Of a stretch of 64,000 nt of DNA, positions 1 through 11,890 are shown in pieces (the stretch's first letter is position 1; the number at the start of each line of letters is the position of its first letter). The notes beneath the pieces were generated by a model that made no database searches, had not been told where the DNA came from, and worked only from the letters and a program-made list of their open reading frames with translations. Source of the DNA: Astropecten irregularis (Eukaryota > Echinodermata > Asteroidea > Paxillosida > Astropectinidae); NCBI GenBank assembly GCA_963971285.1, contig OZ020254.1, forward strand, positions 14,104,932 through 14,168,931. Reading direction: 5' to 3'. The translations under genes and the position numbers were made by a program.

Positions 1-122
1 TCGTAACTTGAGTTTCGGAGGATAAGCAATCATATCCTACGATTTTCTACATGAGGCTGCAATGCATCACTAGTCCTACGATTGATAGCAAGTTACGATG
101 AGTTTGGTGAAATCAACCCAGG
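1..122. repeat. MITE fragment, TTTCACCAAACTCATCGTAA family
   Basis: The stretch ends with ACGATGAGTTTGGTGAAATC, the inverted match of the start of the element at 57,247. Related palindromic copies lie at 28,308 and 34,368. The left end is cut by the window edge. Non-coding. Confidence 0.5.
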
Positions 123-3100
123 TCATGTTGCTATGGTATGAGGGATGTACTGTATCACTCCTAGACATGATGATGCAAGGCACCCCTCAACAGGTGCATC
201 CATCACACATCCTACAAAGAGGAAAGCTGTGTCTTTAGTTTATTATACCTGGAATTGTAAGCCTACATCAATGCACCTGCCACCTGTGCTTGATTGCGTG
301 GGGGATTGGGACTGAACTTGCGGAAATTTGCATTAATTCATCATTTTTCAATTGCTTGATTCCTTTCATTTTAGCATTTTAGTTGGATGGGATAGGGATA
401 TTTTACATTCTCCAGGGAAAATTTAATGGAAATGGAAGCACACCCCATGCAATACATTGAGTTAATTACTGTCTAATATTTAACATTGTCTTTGTACCTG
501 TGTCTAATTCTTAAAACCTTAGAATATTTTTTTCAACGGTGCAGCTTTTCACATATTGATTTTCATTATTTTGTTATGTTGCTTTACAGTCAGTTCAGCA
601 ACTCTCTTTAAATGGCATTAAATATGAATTCATCAAACAGTATTCGGTTAGAATTAGTATTCGGTTAATTACTGTAACAATCTTAGGTACAATGTAAGCC
701 TACATAATGTAGGCTTATAATCTGCCTCAGCCTGACCATATATGTAGTTTGTGGCATCGCATCCGGGACATTTGTACAAACTATTGCTGAATGTATAATA
801 CATGTACTTTAGGCAATAACTGGGATTTATGCTGTCAATTGTAAACACTATTATGACAAAAGACTGCAAAATGTGAATGAAATGGAATTTAACCTATAGA
901 CCTTCAGATAAAACTGTATGCACAATTCACCCACTCATCGCACAATATTACACTTTATGTACATGAAACACTTACACGTATTGCCCAGTAGACGTACTGG
1001 TACGTGTATGCATGGACACTGGAGTAACAGACAGCCATAAAAGACCTTATTAATGGACGCTTAATTTGTCTCAGTTACAAGTTAACCAATTGGATACGTC
1101 GTCGAGACTCGGGACAAGGTTTGATGTACATGTAAATGTACAGGTATACATAATATGTCCCTGATCATGTGACGTACATGTAGCATTTTAGACATGATGC
1201 CAACAAATTTCCTTTGTACAGCTATACATCACCAAGGAGACCTGTAACCATGACAACAAGGACAGCATCCATTCCAATTTATTTCATATAGGTAGTTTTT
1301 TATGGTTACATCATCTTCATGATCTACGGATTGGTTCACAGAGATAATAGCTGGATGGAACCTATCCTTAACCATTATTTATCAAACAAATGCACGATAT
1401 ATGCAGGCATACAACCGGCTGTATAATTTATTCAACCATAATTTACATGTAAAATGGTATTCATCAGTTTTTCCACTCCAGCATCATTATAATAAAATAT
1501 GATACAAGTGTAGCACTGCAAAACCATGGTTAGTCTGTGAGCGTGTATGCCTAGCATTCAATAACCATATAAAATGTAATCATAAAAATAAAAAGGAACA
1601 ATTTCTAAACCAAACTCAAATTGCTTGAGTTTGAGGGGAAAAGGAACACATATTTAATATCAAATTACATTAATATTATATTATTACAACAATAATAATA
1701 TTTCCTTATTTCCTTAAAAAAAACTCAAATGAGCAATTCATTTTGAATACCACCAAATATTCAATTCAACATGAACCTAAAAAAACCTTATTGAAGTTTG
1801 AACTTGATACATTGAAAAGACCAGAATGGTCTCCAAAAATTGTACCATGTATGAAATAGGATACGCACAGCGTATGCTCCAATTCATCAAAGCAGTGGGA
1901 CACGGAGTGGATCCTGACAGAAAACAGCAGGACAGCTAGCCTGAAACACCCACATAAAAGAACAACCCCGAAAAACAAAAACCTATAAATACCAACAAAG
2001 GAGGTTACTGCACTTTTAGTACTCCATGTTGAGCCTGGGAAACAAAATACTTTCAGGAAATAATTACATTGAACATGGAATGGAAATTACATACCTAATT
2101 AATATTTAAATCAAATAATATACCGGTATGTGTAGGTCTACATGCACAATGTGGGCACACATACAGTGTACACGTATGCACCATCCAAACTGGGTCACTG
2201 GTAGAGTTATTTGCACACTTGTGGTCTTAACAGCCAGAGATTATATTGGAAATTCATCAATATCAGGCACCATAATCCATGGTTTCTTCTTCTTTTTTTC
2301 TTTTTTTGGTTGGGGGAGGGGTTGTTTCCATTGTTTTTGGGGGTGGTGGTGTCAGTTCAAAGGCCTGTGTTTTTCAAATTTGCTAACAATACATGTGTAA
2401 TATGAAGTTTGCCTCTGAAAATGAATACTTACTTTGAAACATAACAATTGATAATTCAATCCAAGAATTCAGAGTGGAGTGAAATTTGGGAAACATTGTA
2501 GTCAAATAAACACATGAATTTGAATATAGCTTTAGCATCCTGTTTGCTGGGTTTGGGAGGGTTGTGGACACCCTGATTTTCAAAACAAACGAGATCCTAG
2601 CTCAAATCACCTTTCGTGGAGCAGATTTTCTCTCGATGATTTTGAAATTGTTTTGCCAATTGATAGTAATTTGATAAATTAGAAAAGAGGGCTGATTGTA
2701 TAGCCTCCCCCACATACATGATAGTAATGACTCCGCCCCTAAGATCAATCATCCATATAGATCCAACCTATACAACTTGGAAAGTGGAATCAGCATTGCA
2801 TCAGTACATGTGTTTGATAAGTGGCATATTATTTCTCAGCATAGCTAGTCACTATAATTAATTAATCAATGAAATAATGTACATCACTTACATTATATGA
2901 TCCTTTTTCTATTGTACAGCATACATCCATGACTGTGAAGTATAGCAGTCAGTATGTGTGAGGTGGTCGGTGTACAAGTTGGCACTTGTACCATGCAGTA
3001 TGGCTGGTGGCAGAGTGCGAGTTTGTTCGTGGGAGGATCGACTCAAATTCAATTTTTAACTGGGAGAAATCACACTCAGGACAAACCTATGGACAAACCA

Positions 3101-4574
3101 TAGAGCTAGAGCTGTTCCTAGCTCTATGGACAAACTAAGGAATAAAGACTCACACAGAAAAAGAAATGTCACTAATAATGCGCAGTTCCTATATTGTAGA
3201 TAAATATATGAACAAAGCACAGTTACTAGTACATACACACTGTGTATATAAATGTATACTGTTTAGTGCACAACAGGGCCCAACAGTCTCAAAAAAATAT
3301 GGAAGATATTTGCAATTGAAAATTTTTCTCTCTTTTTTCCCAACAATTAATATGAAGAGGATGGTGCATATAATTCCGTCAACAAAGAAAGCTCATGAAT
3401 GTTAGCAAGGAAATAATACAATAAAGGTGGACCCAAATTCATTATTAATTTTAGACGAACACTCGGCAACTAAGGAAAGAGTTAATGATTGATGCGGTTA
3501 CCACATTGCTGGTCTAATGACTAGGACTGGGAACTATGGGATGAAGTGATTTATTAATATTATTTAGTCAGTATTTTCTATTTTAAACGAAAACATGGTA
3601 ATAATCAAAAATAAAAACAAAACTAGATATAAATTGAAATAAATAATATGAGAAAATCTAGATACAAACAGCAACTGCTCATCTGAGTCCTGTGAAACAT
3701 TTTTCACCAAAAAATTGAAAATTTAACTACTATGGAGTAATTTGACTGCTACAGCACGTCAACAGTGCATGGAGATCAATTTATGTCATGTTTTTATTTC
3801 ATTCCTTGCAACCCGAGCTCATACTATGGTAACAAACCAAAACAGAAATCTTCAAGGATTTACTTATAATTTTAATTTACAGGATATAAAGATTGACCTG
3901 GTACAAACTACAAACATACCATTAAAAATCTGCCGCCAGAAATTCTGTATTTATCCAGAAATGATTAATACATATCAAAAGACCTCAAAATGTTTTGATT
4001 TCTGAGATCAAAACCTCACAATTACAAACCTTACAATTTCCCGTAACAATTGGAACAGTTTTACGCTATTTTCTACTGTTTCCAATCATGTCGATTATCA
4101 ATTGAGCTGAACATTTCACAGATTTGTTTTTATTCCATTTTTAATCAAATTATGAACAGACTATCAACTTTACCAGAGTATGATAGGCTAGTACTACCTT
4201 TACAAAAAACACGGTTTGCATAGCTCCTCATAATCCGAGTACTACAACTAATACAAGGGCTTGCCTCTTTTTCACCTGAACATTAAATTCTCATTCAATT
4301 TACACGGGCCACTGGCATGGCTATAAAAATTGACCTGGGAGTAAACAAAAAATATCGAAAATCAAACGAAAGGTGTTTATCAGAAAGTACAGCCATGACT
4401 GCGGCGTGGTGGGAAAGTATTTATAATACGTGTACAAGTAAGTAGGCCTACTACAAAAAGTATTTTAGTGTACGTGACTTCGTCAGTGGCAACGGTGTTA
4501 TAAAATTTTATGACGTTTTGGTTTTACTTCAGTGACTTTTCAACTAGTCTGGGTTTTTTAGATTATGTACTTAC
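123..4574. other. Non-coding DNA, probable intron of a minus-strand gene
   Basis: No convincing exon was found on either strand. The DNA is AT-rich with scattered TACATGTA-type words and short homopolymer runs. If the minus-strand exon at 4,575-4,626 is real, its GT donor faces into this stretch, which would then be first-intron sequence with the next exon to the left of the window. The short open frames here lack splice context and codon pattern. Confidence 0.4.
3880..4175 (-). repeat. Degenerate MITE, second TTAA family
   Basis: The block reads in reverse the landmarks of the copies at 30,614 and 34,861: an AACAGTTTT word near a GATCAAAAC core, CAATTGAGCTGAACATTTCAC, and CAAATTATGAACAG near the end. 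The ends are worn, so limits are approximate. Confidence 0.5.
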
Positions 4575-4626
4575 CTCCTTGATCAAGTTGTTGCTTGGTC
4601 TTACTGTCCGTCTTGGCTGCAGGCAT
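4575..4626 (-). CDS. First coding exon of an unidentified minus-strand gene
   Basis: On the minus strand an ATG at 4,626 opens 17 codons (MPAAKTDSKTKQQLDQG plus one base) and runs into a consensus donor, G|GTAAGT, at 4,575. The peptide is hydrophilic and lysine/glutamine-rich, like many cytosolic N termini, and carries no signal peptide. The bases upstream (4,640-5,050) are richer in CpG than their surroundings, as expected of a promoter. The rest of the gene would lie left of the window, because no partner exon was found in 1-4,500. The protein is not recognised. The call rests on start, donor and context only. Confidence 0.4.
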
Positions 4627-5050
4627 GACTCGTGATGTGCTAAGATTTTCCCAAGGCCTGGCCTGAGCTGGCAGTAACAAAAATCACCACGCTTACTCCT
4701 CACGCTAGACGTCAGACAGGACCGACAACCAAAGCATTGAGTGTGTGTTTCACTGGGGATACGGGCAATTTATACGGCTGGATGGTTGGCTGAGAGAGCT
4801 AAGGTGACATGGGAATAATGTAAACAACTAACTGGCTATTATATGGTTTACTGCGTGTGTGATGTACACCTGCTGGCTGGCAGTCAGCGTGTGTGGTATG
4901 AGTATGTCACACGCACGCTGATGCTACTCGGCTATGATAGCTAGACTTGACTTCCAGTCTGATTGGTGAGGGGGTTGTATGTTGTGCGCCCTCATTAGTC
5001 TGATCATTATAAGTTCTAGATGATTACAAGGTCACGTACGGCACATCCGT
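4627..5050 (-). promoter_or_regulatory. Candidate promoter and 5' UTR of the minus-strand gene
   Basis: This block has more CpG and GC than the flanks, contains several ACACGCACG/CGTGTGTG words, and ends at a poly-G tract near 5,064. It sits immediately upstream of the ATG at 4,626. No TATA box was recognised. Inference from position and composition. Confidence 0.3.
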
Positions 5051-5222
5051 TTTCAGGATGGGGAGGGGGGGGGGGACTTTTAGCGAAACTACGCACATGT
5101 ACAAAGGCTCAATCTCACTTCATCCGGCTTGGATGATCTGAACACTGATTAATTTTTATTTTCACAATACGTCGGTATAATATTGATAAACTGAATGCGC
5201 GCGAACCGCGCGGCGAAACTGA

Positions 5223-5584
5223 ACGTAATATCATACTTTGGTTTTTATCATTATACAGATTCATGGGCAAAAATATTAAGACAGATAGAGTAACAGTCAT
5301 CTGTGAAAATTTCAGTACCATACGGTGCCCACTTTTTGAGAAAACAGTGAAAAACAGCCACAGTATTTCTTAAGTCTTTTCTCTTTTATTTTTGATCTTT
5401 TAAAAGATCACAAAGATTTTCGATCGTTGTTTTACTCATTTCTGGATAAATACACCATTTCAGGCGGAATAAAATTTATTGGTATGTTTCTACCACCACC
5501 ATCTCCATACCCTGTAAGTTACACGTAAATCTGTGAACATTTCTGTTTTGGTTTCTTACCAAAATATGATACTACTTTTAAGCC
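5223..5584 (+). repeat. MITE, first TTAA family (near complete)
   Basis: It begins GTAATATCATACTTTGG and ends AAATATGATACTACTTTTAA, imperfect inverted ends. The interior matches the copies at 36,580 and 41,797: GGTGCCCACTTTTTGAGAAA, TCTTTTAAAAGATC and CCACCACCATCTCCATACCC. Confidence 0.7.
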
Positions 5585-5916
5585 TAATAATGGAGAATTT
5601 ATAATGTTTATGAGCGTAAGTTTGGCATAATAATAATTTATTTGTTCACATAATTATCTCGGGGTGCAAAATGATATGCCCTCCCTCCGTCCCGTCAGGG
5701 TAAACGGATTGTTACGGCAGCCATCTTTCCACGACCTGGACGACAAAAACATCCCCGAAGACAGAATGGGAAGAGCAGGCCTAGAAAACTTTATCAAATC
5801 GAGAAAACAATCAAATCGTCACCTGAAGACGAACATTAGAGAGACAACAACACGGGGTTAAAAATCATTAAGTGCCATTTCGATAAAATCAGGTTCTAAA
5901 CTTATGAGCCGCAATC

Positions 5917-6673
5917 ATGAAGAAGGTGGGGGCTGTAAAACCTATCGAGGGACTGGCTTTACATTCCGACATTACTCTAATTAAAGCGAATTGTGCAGTG
6001 AAGGATGACCGAGATGCATTCTCAAGGGCTGATCTTCGCTTTCCTGTGCATGAGTCAACATTGAGAGGCAGAGTAAGCATCTCTAAGTCCTCAGATCGGT
6101 AAACCCGAGCCAATGTTTAGCCTAGAAGGGGAGGATCGTTTGATTGAACATTTGAAATAATATGGCAGCATATGGATGGCTATAGAGTAGAGCATAAGGT
6201 GATTGATGATCGCAACGACTTATTCTGAGAGACTTCAATTAAAAAACGGAACCAAGACCATCCAGAAATCTCAAAAGTTGTTATCCAGTCCAGTGGCATG
6301 CACCACGAAAACCATGGTGTCTGAAATATCACAGAGTGATGCCAACTGTTCCGAGTCAGTGGTTTCATCTTATTGTTTTCAGACCTGGAGAAAATCCTCA
6401 AAAATACAAGTTGACATCTTCTCCAGAGCGTATACAATGATGAAAAGGAAGTAAAACAAGAACCACCAAAATAATGTAAAAACCACAGCATCCAAACTGC
6501 TACCAGCCATCACACCGGACAAAGGAATCCCACTGACAATTATTGGATGTGGCAAACAATGCCCTGGGCCAGCAAATCTCTCCATACTTCATCTTCCCTG
6601 GACAAAGAATGAGACAAGAACTGCTGCATGGCAGTACACATGGAACAGGGGCCTCCGTCAGCGCTATCGTGGT
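5917..6673 (+). pseudogene. Pogo/jerky-type (DDE_1) transposase, 5' part, broken
   Basis: Three pieces follow the order of a pogo/jerky transposase. At about 5,980-6,100 the frame ends in FPVHESTLRGRVS, like the second half of a psq-type helix-turn-helix (VPKSTLRDRV in relatives). At about 6,519-6,550 comes DKGIPLTIIGCG, and after a frame change ANNALGQQISPYFIFPGQRM, the strand region before the second catalytic Asp in DDE_1 proteins. Frames change and stops intervene, so it cannot make a working enzyme. The frame is open to about 6,673, where a GGGGCCGTCC terminal repeat begins. The match continues at 12,117. An open frame at 5,664-5,861 just upstream could be part of it but was not recognised. 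Confidence 0.65.
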
Positions 6674-6894
6674 TGGGGCCGTCCACGTACGCACGAAATG
6701 CCGACTTTTTTTTTTACCCCCTCCCCCTCTGTACGCATGGCGTACGCAGTGGTTCCCCCTCCCCCCCTTCGTGCGCGCGTACTTTATGGACCGGGAAAAC
6801 CTATAATAATAATATTATTATTATCATCATAATAAAAATAATCATGCAATAACCACCAACCATTAACTGCAAAGGGAAAAAAAGCAAAAGTTAA

Positions 6895-7384
6895 GCAGAC
6901 CGTCAGGTGTTCAGGGGCACGCGATTCACCGGGATTCTTTCACCCGGCTTACCGGCTCCCATAATAGTCCCCATAGGCTTACTGGCAAGCCGACTACTGC
7001 GTATCCTCCCCACCGATTGACACCTTAGCCTGACATGCAAAGCTCTGAAGGACTAAGAGGGAGAAACAAGGCGGCCCCTGGACCATCGCGGTGCCAGGGT
7101 CCGCAAATGCCATGTTCCATTCATGATCAGAGAGTCAGGATCGGGGAATCGAACCCAGGCTGCCGGAAGTCTGAGCGTTGGTACCGTCGCTTATCCCACC
7201 GAGCCACGAAGCGTTGGTGAAATCGCAGCCGTTTATAAATGTACTTAAATAATTATACCTGACGAGTGGCACAACAAAAAATAAATAAGTATTAAAGAAG
7301 TGGGATTCTGAGTCGCGTGATGAGGCTCGAACCCGGTGCACGCGACTCAGAATCCCACGTCCTAACCACTATGCCAGCACGAAC
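6895..7384 (-). repeat. tRNA-like SINE module with fold-back
   Basis: Two minus-strand tRNA-like segments lie in tandem. One (about 7,137-7,216) has box A TGGCTCGGTGG and box B GGTTCGATTCC. The other (about 7,325-7,380) has box B GGTTCGAGCC and is preceded by an inverted copy of its own 3' half. Nearly the same block occurs at 49,540-50,010, and the second half at 39,745-39,930. The repetition argues for a retroposed element, not working tRNA genes. Confidence 0.6.
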
Positions 7385-7472
7385 GTCTAAGATTTAACTA
7401 AGTTATTGTCGATCACTGTTCACGCAAAACCACTCGAGCATGTCCAGTACACTCTCAATGAAGAAGCCTTAA

Positions 7473-7702
7473 GCCCACCGCACACTATACGATCCGACTA
7501 GGACCCGACCGGTTTTTGGAAGGATTGCAAAGCATTCTGGGAGTTTTAACCGTGATTCGACAGTCGAATCTTGCCGACTGGCCATCAGAGTGGGTCTGCG
7601 ACTGGGAACAATCACGGTTAAGACTCCCAGAATGCTTTGCGATCCTTCCAAAAACCAGTCGGATCCTAGTCGGAATGTCGGATCGTATAGTGTGCGGTGG
7701 GC
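7473..7702. repeat. Palindromic MITE, GCCCACCGCACACTATACGA ends
   Basis: The arms GCCCACCGCACACTATACGA and its inverse pair over about 90 bp each, including GCATTCTGGGAG near the centre. A close copy lies at about 50,116-50,345. Confidence 0.75.
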
Positions 7703-7705
7703 TTT

Positions 7706-7845
7706 AGGCTGTGTCCCAAATCTCTGGCTGCGGCCGCAAATAACGCACAAGTCTATGGAAACGGCTGCAGTCACTGGCTAGTGGCTGCCATAGGGGCGTG
7801 TGTAATTTGTGGCCGCCGGCAGAGATCGATTTGGGACACGGCCTA
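7706..7845. repeat. Palindromic MITE, AGGCCGTGTCCCAAATC ends
   Basis: The ends AGGCTGTGTCCCAAATCTC and GATTTGGGACACGGCCTA are inverted repeats around a GCGGCCGC-bearing core. Copies lie at 40,018-40,158 and 50,348-50,481, twice directly beside the GCCCACCG palindrome. Confidence 0.75.
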
Positions 7846-8164
7846 ATAGGCCTTATTCGTGGCGCATCCATTTTGTCACCTTTCTTGTACAGTGTACATG
7901 TAAACCCCGAGGAAAAAATAACACTAATACGAAAACGGTTAACAGACTAATTTGAATCCAAGCCTTTGTTTGGTGCACTGCAAAAACTATGGTGTTAAAT
8001 CGTTACACGAAACGGGTGTTAAGCTATGGGTGTTAAATGTGGTGTTAGGACGGCACTAGCTGACACCACTGGGTGTAAGATCCACTTCACTTTTGTAATC
8101 CTTGTTGGTGTTAACTGTGTGTCCATAAAATGAATGACTTTTAACACCAATATGGTGTCAATCC

Positions 8165-8356
8165 CGTCAAAAGAGATCACGTGCGCGCAATCCGATGGTC
8201 CAATTGGTTGAAAGTTTACAGAACGAAAATTCTCCCGACGACATCACGCGCGCGAACGCGTAACGGCCATCTTGATTCTTGGACAACGTACGTGATCGAT
8301 TGTTCGTGTTTCCGTCGCTTGCCAGGGGTGAAGAATCAGAGAAAGATAGTTGTTTT
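8165..8356 (+). promoter_or_regulatory. CpG-rich promoter-like block inside the GTGTTA element
   Basis: CpG density rises sharply here against AT-rich flanks. Visible motifs are CACGTG at 8,179, a palindromic CCAATTGG at 8,200, several CGCGCG words and GGCCATCTTG, which resembles a YY1 site. It ends just before the ATG at 8,357. Function is inferred from composition and position. Confidence 0.45.
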
Positions 8357-9115
8357 ATGGCGACAACGAGAAGTTCGTAAATAGTGGTAAGTATAGTTTA
8401 TTATAGTTGCAACTGTATATTTTTTCAGTCGTTATTATGCAAGATGTTTGTGATTTTTAGTGATTTGATGCATCGCCTCAATCGCCTCACTGTGTAAAGT
8501 TAGGTTCGTACATACCCTGTATGGCGCCGTGTACGTATTAAAATTTCAAATCTCGTAAACTGCACAATCCGTGGCTAAATAGCCATACCAAGTATTATCG
8601 TTATATTTAGCCTATAATTCCCTAATTTTTCTTCTAATTGGTAAACAGAAAACACCCAGCACTGAAGTAAAAACAAAGTATGCCCGTGGAGTCGTGAACT
8701 TGTTCCCGTCTCTGAAAGATCCGCACACCATAGGAGGTCATGTAAGTATTTTTAGTCATATTTCTATTAAAGCTAATCCACAGAGATGTCGGCCTTCCGC
8801 AGGGAAAATAAAGTCCTGATTACATTAATTTCTTCTCGGCTCCTTATGGTACAAAAGAAAAGAAAAGTGATCATTTTCTGATAGGGCCTACATGTATCAG
8901 GAAATTTTGTGAGTATTTTAGGAATTTTAACTGAAAAAGAGACGTGTCTTGAGGGAAACTTGAACCCAAGACCCTCGTATTAAATGTATGCTTGGGCACT
9001 CGACCACATAAATCACATATAGGGCCTATATTGTTGTTATTATTGATGATTATTATGATGATGATGATGTATTCTTATCATGTGTATTTGTTCACAGCAT
9101 GCAGGTTACCACTGA
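8357..9115 (+). CDS. Candidate three-exon, 39-codon gene inside a transposon
   Basis: A spliced model holds together in phase: 8,357-8,376 (ATG in TTTTATGG, donor GTAAAT), 8,660-8,741 (acceptor CCCAG, donor GTAAGT) and 9,098-9,115 (acceptor TTCACAG, then a TGA). It totals 120 bases. The middle exon (VKTKYARGVVNLFPSLKDPH) is open only in this frame and looks like real protein. It resembles a short charged segment seen in uncharacterised animal proteins, but I cannot name a family. The model uses weaker sites: a stronger GTAAGT donor at 8,387 would include an in-frame TAA, and a nearer acceptor exists at 8,648. It may be the 5' part of a host gene caught by the element, with later exons lost. 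Confidence 0.35.
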
Positions 9116-10969
9116 GAACATCATGATGTCCTAATGTCACTGAATGTACTTGCTGGAACAAAATAATGGTCAGTAGAGATATGGAGAAAACTATTTTTGG
9201 GTATCAGGTTTTGTGTGTGGTTCAAAATTTATGTTTCTTTATAACCATGGTAAATTTTGCAGCTGAAAATGCACTATTTTGAAGATTGAAAATGTAACAT
9301 TGTTATGGTAAACAATTAAGATTGCATGGTGCTAGTTGGGGTAATTAGGCAGTTGCAAGATACATGGCCTTTTTGCATCCAGATTGTTTGACCGATGAGA
9401 CTGATATTTGATATTGCATGTAATACATGTAATATTTCAATACAAATTTCCATTCTGAGCAATTGGGCCATGTACCTTCAATTTGGGTTAGGCCTACCTT
9501 TCCAGAATCAACATCTATACTACCAAGAATGGGAATTGTATTCTGGTTGTCCAGATATTATTTATCCCTCCTCACTTTACTGCTTCAAATCATTAAGGCC
9601 CCAAGTTGTCTCTTGTCCCTGCGTGTTTGCTCATGTAAATTAAAATGTCTACATCAAAATTTATTGATCAATATTTATTCGCCATTTTTCAAGAAAATGT
9701 TCCATAGTCGGTGAAAGAATGGGTCAAACCCTTTTTTTTGGGGGGGGGGGGGGGTTGGGGGTGAGAGCATCAACACTCATCAAACCCCATTTTCTGGTTG
9801 CCAACAACTACATGTACCTACATTTCTCAGTTTCTACAGCCACTGCTGATAAATACATTAAAAAAACAACACTGTATACAGCTTTGCATTTTGAAGACCC
9901 CAGGGACAAGAGACAAACATTATTAGATGTGGCATAGAGGGTCATATTTTGGTCTTAATTTCAGATTGTTTCGAGGCAGCTTACTTGACGAGTTGAACCC
10001 TACTGATCTCATTTTCACACAAAAAGTCAAAAAAGCAGGGAGCCCTGTCAAAAAAAAGGAACAAATTCAAACTGGCCTCCGATTAAAGTGAACATTTAAT
10101 ATATTTTCCCCTGGTGACCCATCTTTCTTACTAGTAGTGACTAAAAATAATTGAAATATCAAGGAAACCATTTTTGTAAAGGTTTCTTTAAAACTGGCAA
10201 AAGCTTCAAAAATGGTTTCATTGACAATCATAAACATTATTTTATTCGCCACTAGTACAAAAACAAAACGCAAAGATGGCCTACCAGGGGAAAATTAATC
10301 AGCTTTCACTAAAAGTGCGGCCATTTTGAAATTGATACATTGCTTTTCTTCGGGGGGGGGGATGTTGTTGTTGTTGTTTTTGTTTTTAATGGGATCAGTA
10401 GACTTCAACTCATCAATTTAGCATGTTCTCTAAATAATCTCTGAAACAATGACGTATATAGCCCACCTTTTTTTTGCCTTATACTAGTTCTACAAATATT
10501 GTTGCAAGTGTTTGTCAAATTTCATATTGTTTAGAATAGGCCGGTGTTGTACACCGTAAGTTGAAATGCATTGTATAAAATTAATTTGAATGATTCAGAA
10601 TTGATGGATTTTGGGGACTATTGAATTGAAATTAATGTAAGTTCTAGAAAGATTGTTGCAAGTGTTTGTCAATTTTATATTTTACAGAATAATTTGTTAT
10701 GCAGTGTATGAATTTGAATGTATTGTTGAGAGTTGAGACTATTAAATTTGGAATTGTCAAAAGAAGTTTATTTCTGTCTTTCTTCCTCTGTAAAAGTGTA
10801 TGCGTGTAACAGAAATTGCTTGTGTTTTCAAATAATTATGTCTTTACCACAAAAGGTATATTTTGCTCAGTTCAAGAGGAATTTCAGGATTACCTTTGTT
10901 TGCAGTCCAACCACCTAATCAAGCAGCCTACAGTATTTGAATTGTAAACGCCATTATGTGAGTATTAAT

Positions 10970-11503
10970 CTACATCACCTACAAATGTTAAATCTACATC
11001 ACCTACAAATGTTAATTTACAACACCCATATGCGTGTTATTATTACACCTATAGGTGTTTTAAATTAACACTAGTGGGTGTGAATTTACACCCAGTGGTG
11101 TTTATTTTACAACACCTATGAGTGTTATTATTACACCTAGAGGTGTTGTAAATTAACACCTGTGGGTGTGAATTAACACACACAGGTGTTAATTTACAAC
11201 ACATATAGGTGTAATAATAACACCTGTGGGTGTGGTGTTCGATTATTGAATCCAGGATGGTGTTGTTTTAACACCAAATAGTGTAAACTAGTTACACTTT
11301 CTGTAGTGTTAAACCAGCACTGTTACCGGTGTTGACTTAGTATAACACCCAGATACACCCAGTGGTGTTGCATTTAACACCAATACTGTAACACCAGTGA
11401 TGGTGTCATTTTAACACTATGTGGTGTGGACCTATAGTGAATCCAAACTAGTGTTAAATTTAACACCCGTGGTGTTGAATTTAACACCATAGTTTTTGCA
11501 GTG
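10970..11503. repeat. Array of alternating GGTGTTA / TAACACC motifs
   Basis: About thirty copies of GTGTT(A/T) or its complement alternate at irregular spacings of roughly 10-25 bp, often as AACACC-N-GGTGTT inverted pairs. They continue into the right terminal repeat. Subterminal motif arrays of this kind usually bind the transposase. Confidence 0.8.
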
Positions 11504-11628
11504 TGGAAGGAAGGAATCTGTTTTCCTTCCTAAGTTCCTCCATGGTTTGGCTGAAGTGCTTCGAACGCAGGATGGATGCACTGTGAAAAACGGTCTATAA
11601 AAACGATGCATCTATAGCTCTCTTAAGG

Positions 11629-11890
11629 GCCGTCCATAAAGTAGGCCTACGTACGCACGAAATGCCGACTTTTTTGCCCCCCCCCCCTCCCCCTCTGTAC
11701 GCATGGCGTACGCAGTGGCCCCCCCCCCCCCTGTACGCATACGCATTCCATATTACGTCAGTTTCACTTCTCGTGGTACCTCGCTTTAGCATCATTAAAA
11801 TGTGACAGTAATCCGTGCCGGTACCGTTATAGGGAAGTCACTTTCAAATTTTGAAATGAATGACTAAAGTGTAACAGGTTTTTATACATT
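11629..11890. repeat. GGCCGTCCATAAAG / GTACGCATGGCGTACGC repeat
   Basis: The consensus order is GGCCGTCCATAAAG, CGTACGCACGAAATGCCGAC, a pyrimidine tract, GTACGCATGGCGTACGC, poly-C, CATTCCATATTACGT, and a tail with GTACCTCGCTTTAGCATC. Closely matching copies are at 43,680-43,925 and 47,687-47,960, and fragments at 6,674, 12,040, 39,695 and 44,230 (inverted). Confidence 0.8.

Larger units (their letters stand above)
7976..11503. mobile_element. 3.5-kb inverted-repeat element with GTGTTA/TAACAC arrays
   Basis: The left end CACTGCAAAAACTATGG is matched inversely by CCATAGTTTTTGCAGTG at the right end. Subterminal DNA is packed with GGTGTTA and TAACACC motifs, sparse on the left (7,976-8,160) and dense on the right (10,970-11,503). 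No transposase was recognised, so it would be non-autonomous. The target duplication could not be settled: the flanks GGTG and TGGA do not match cleanly. The interior holds a CpG-rich block and a possible short gene. The superfamily is undetermined. Confidence 0.65.

Noticed and set aside
1766-2405. Open frames of 64-90 codons
   Set aside because: Low-complexity T- and G-rich DNA without splice sites or conserved motifs.
5664-5861. Open frame with RQPSFHDLDDKNIPEDRMG
   Set aside because: It could belong to the transposase or be an older exon, but I recognise no domain and see no splice support, so it is not listed as a gene.
6628-6852. Proline- and pyrimidine-rich frames over the GTACGC repeats (also at 11,595, 43,556, 47,673, 48,249)
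   Set aside because: They come from poly-C/poly-G tracts within a dispersed repeat; the same peptide fragments recur in different frames.
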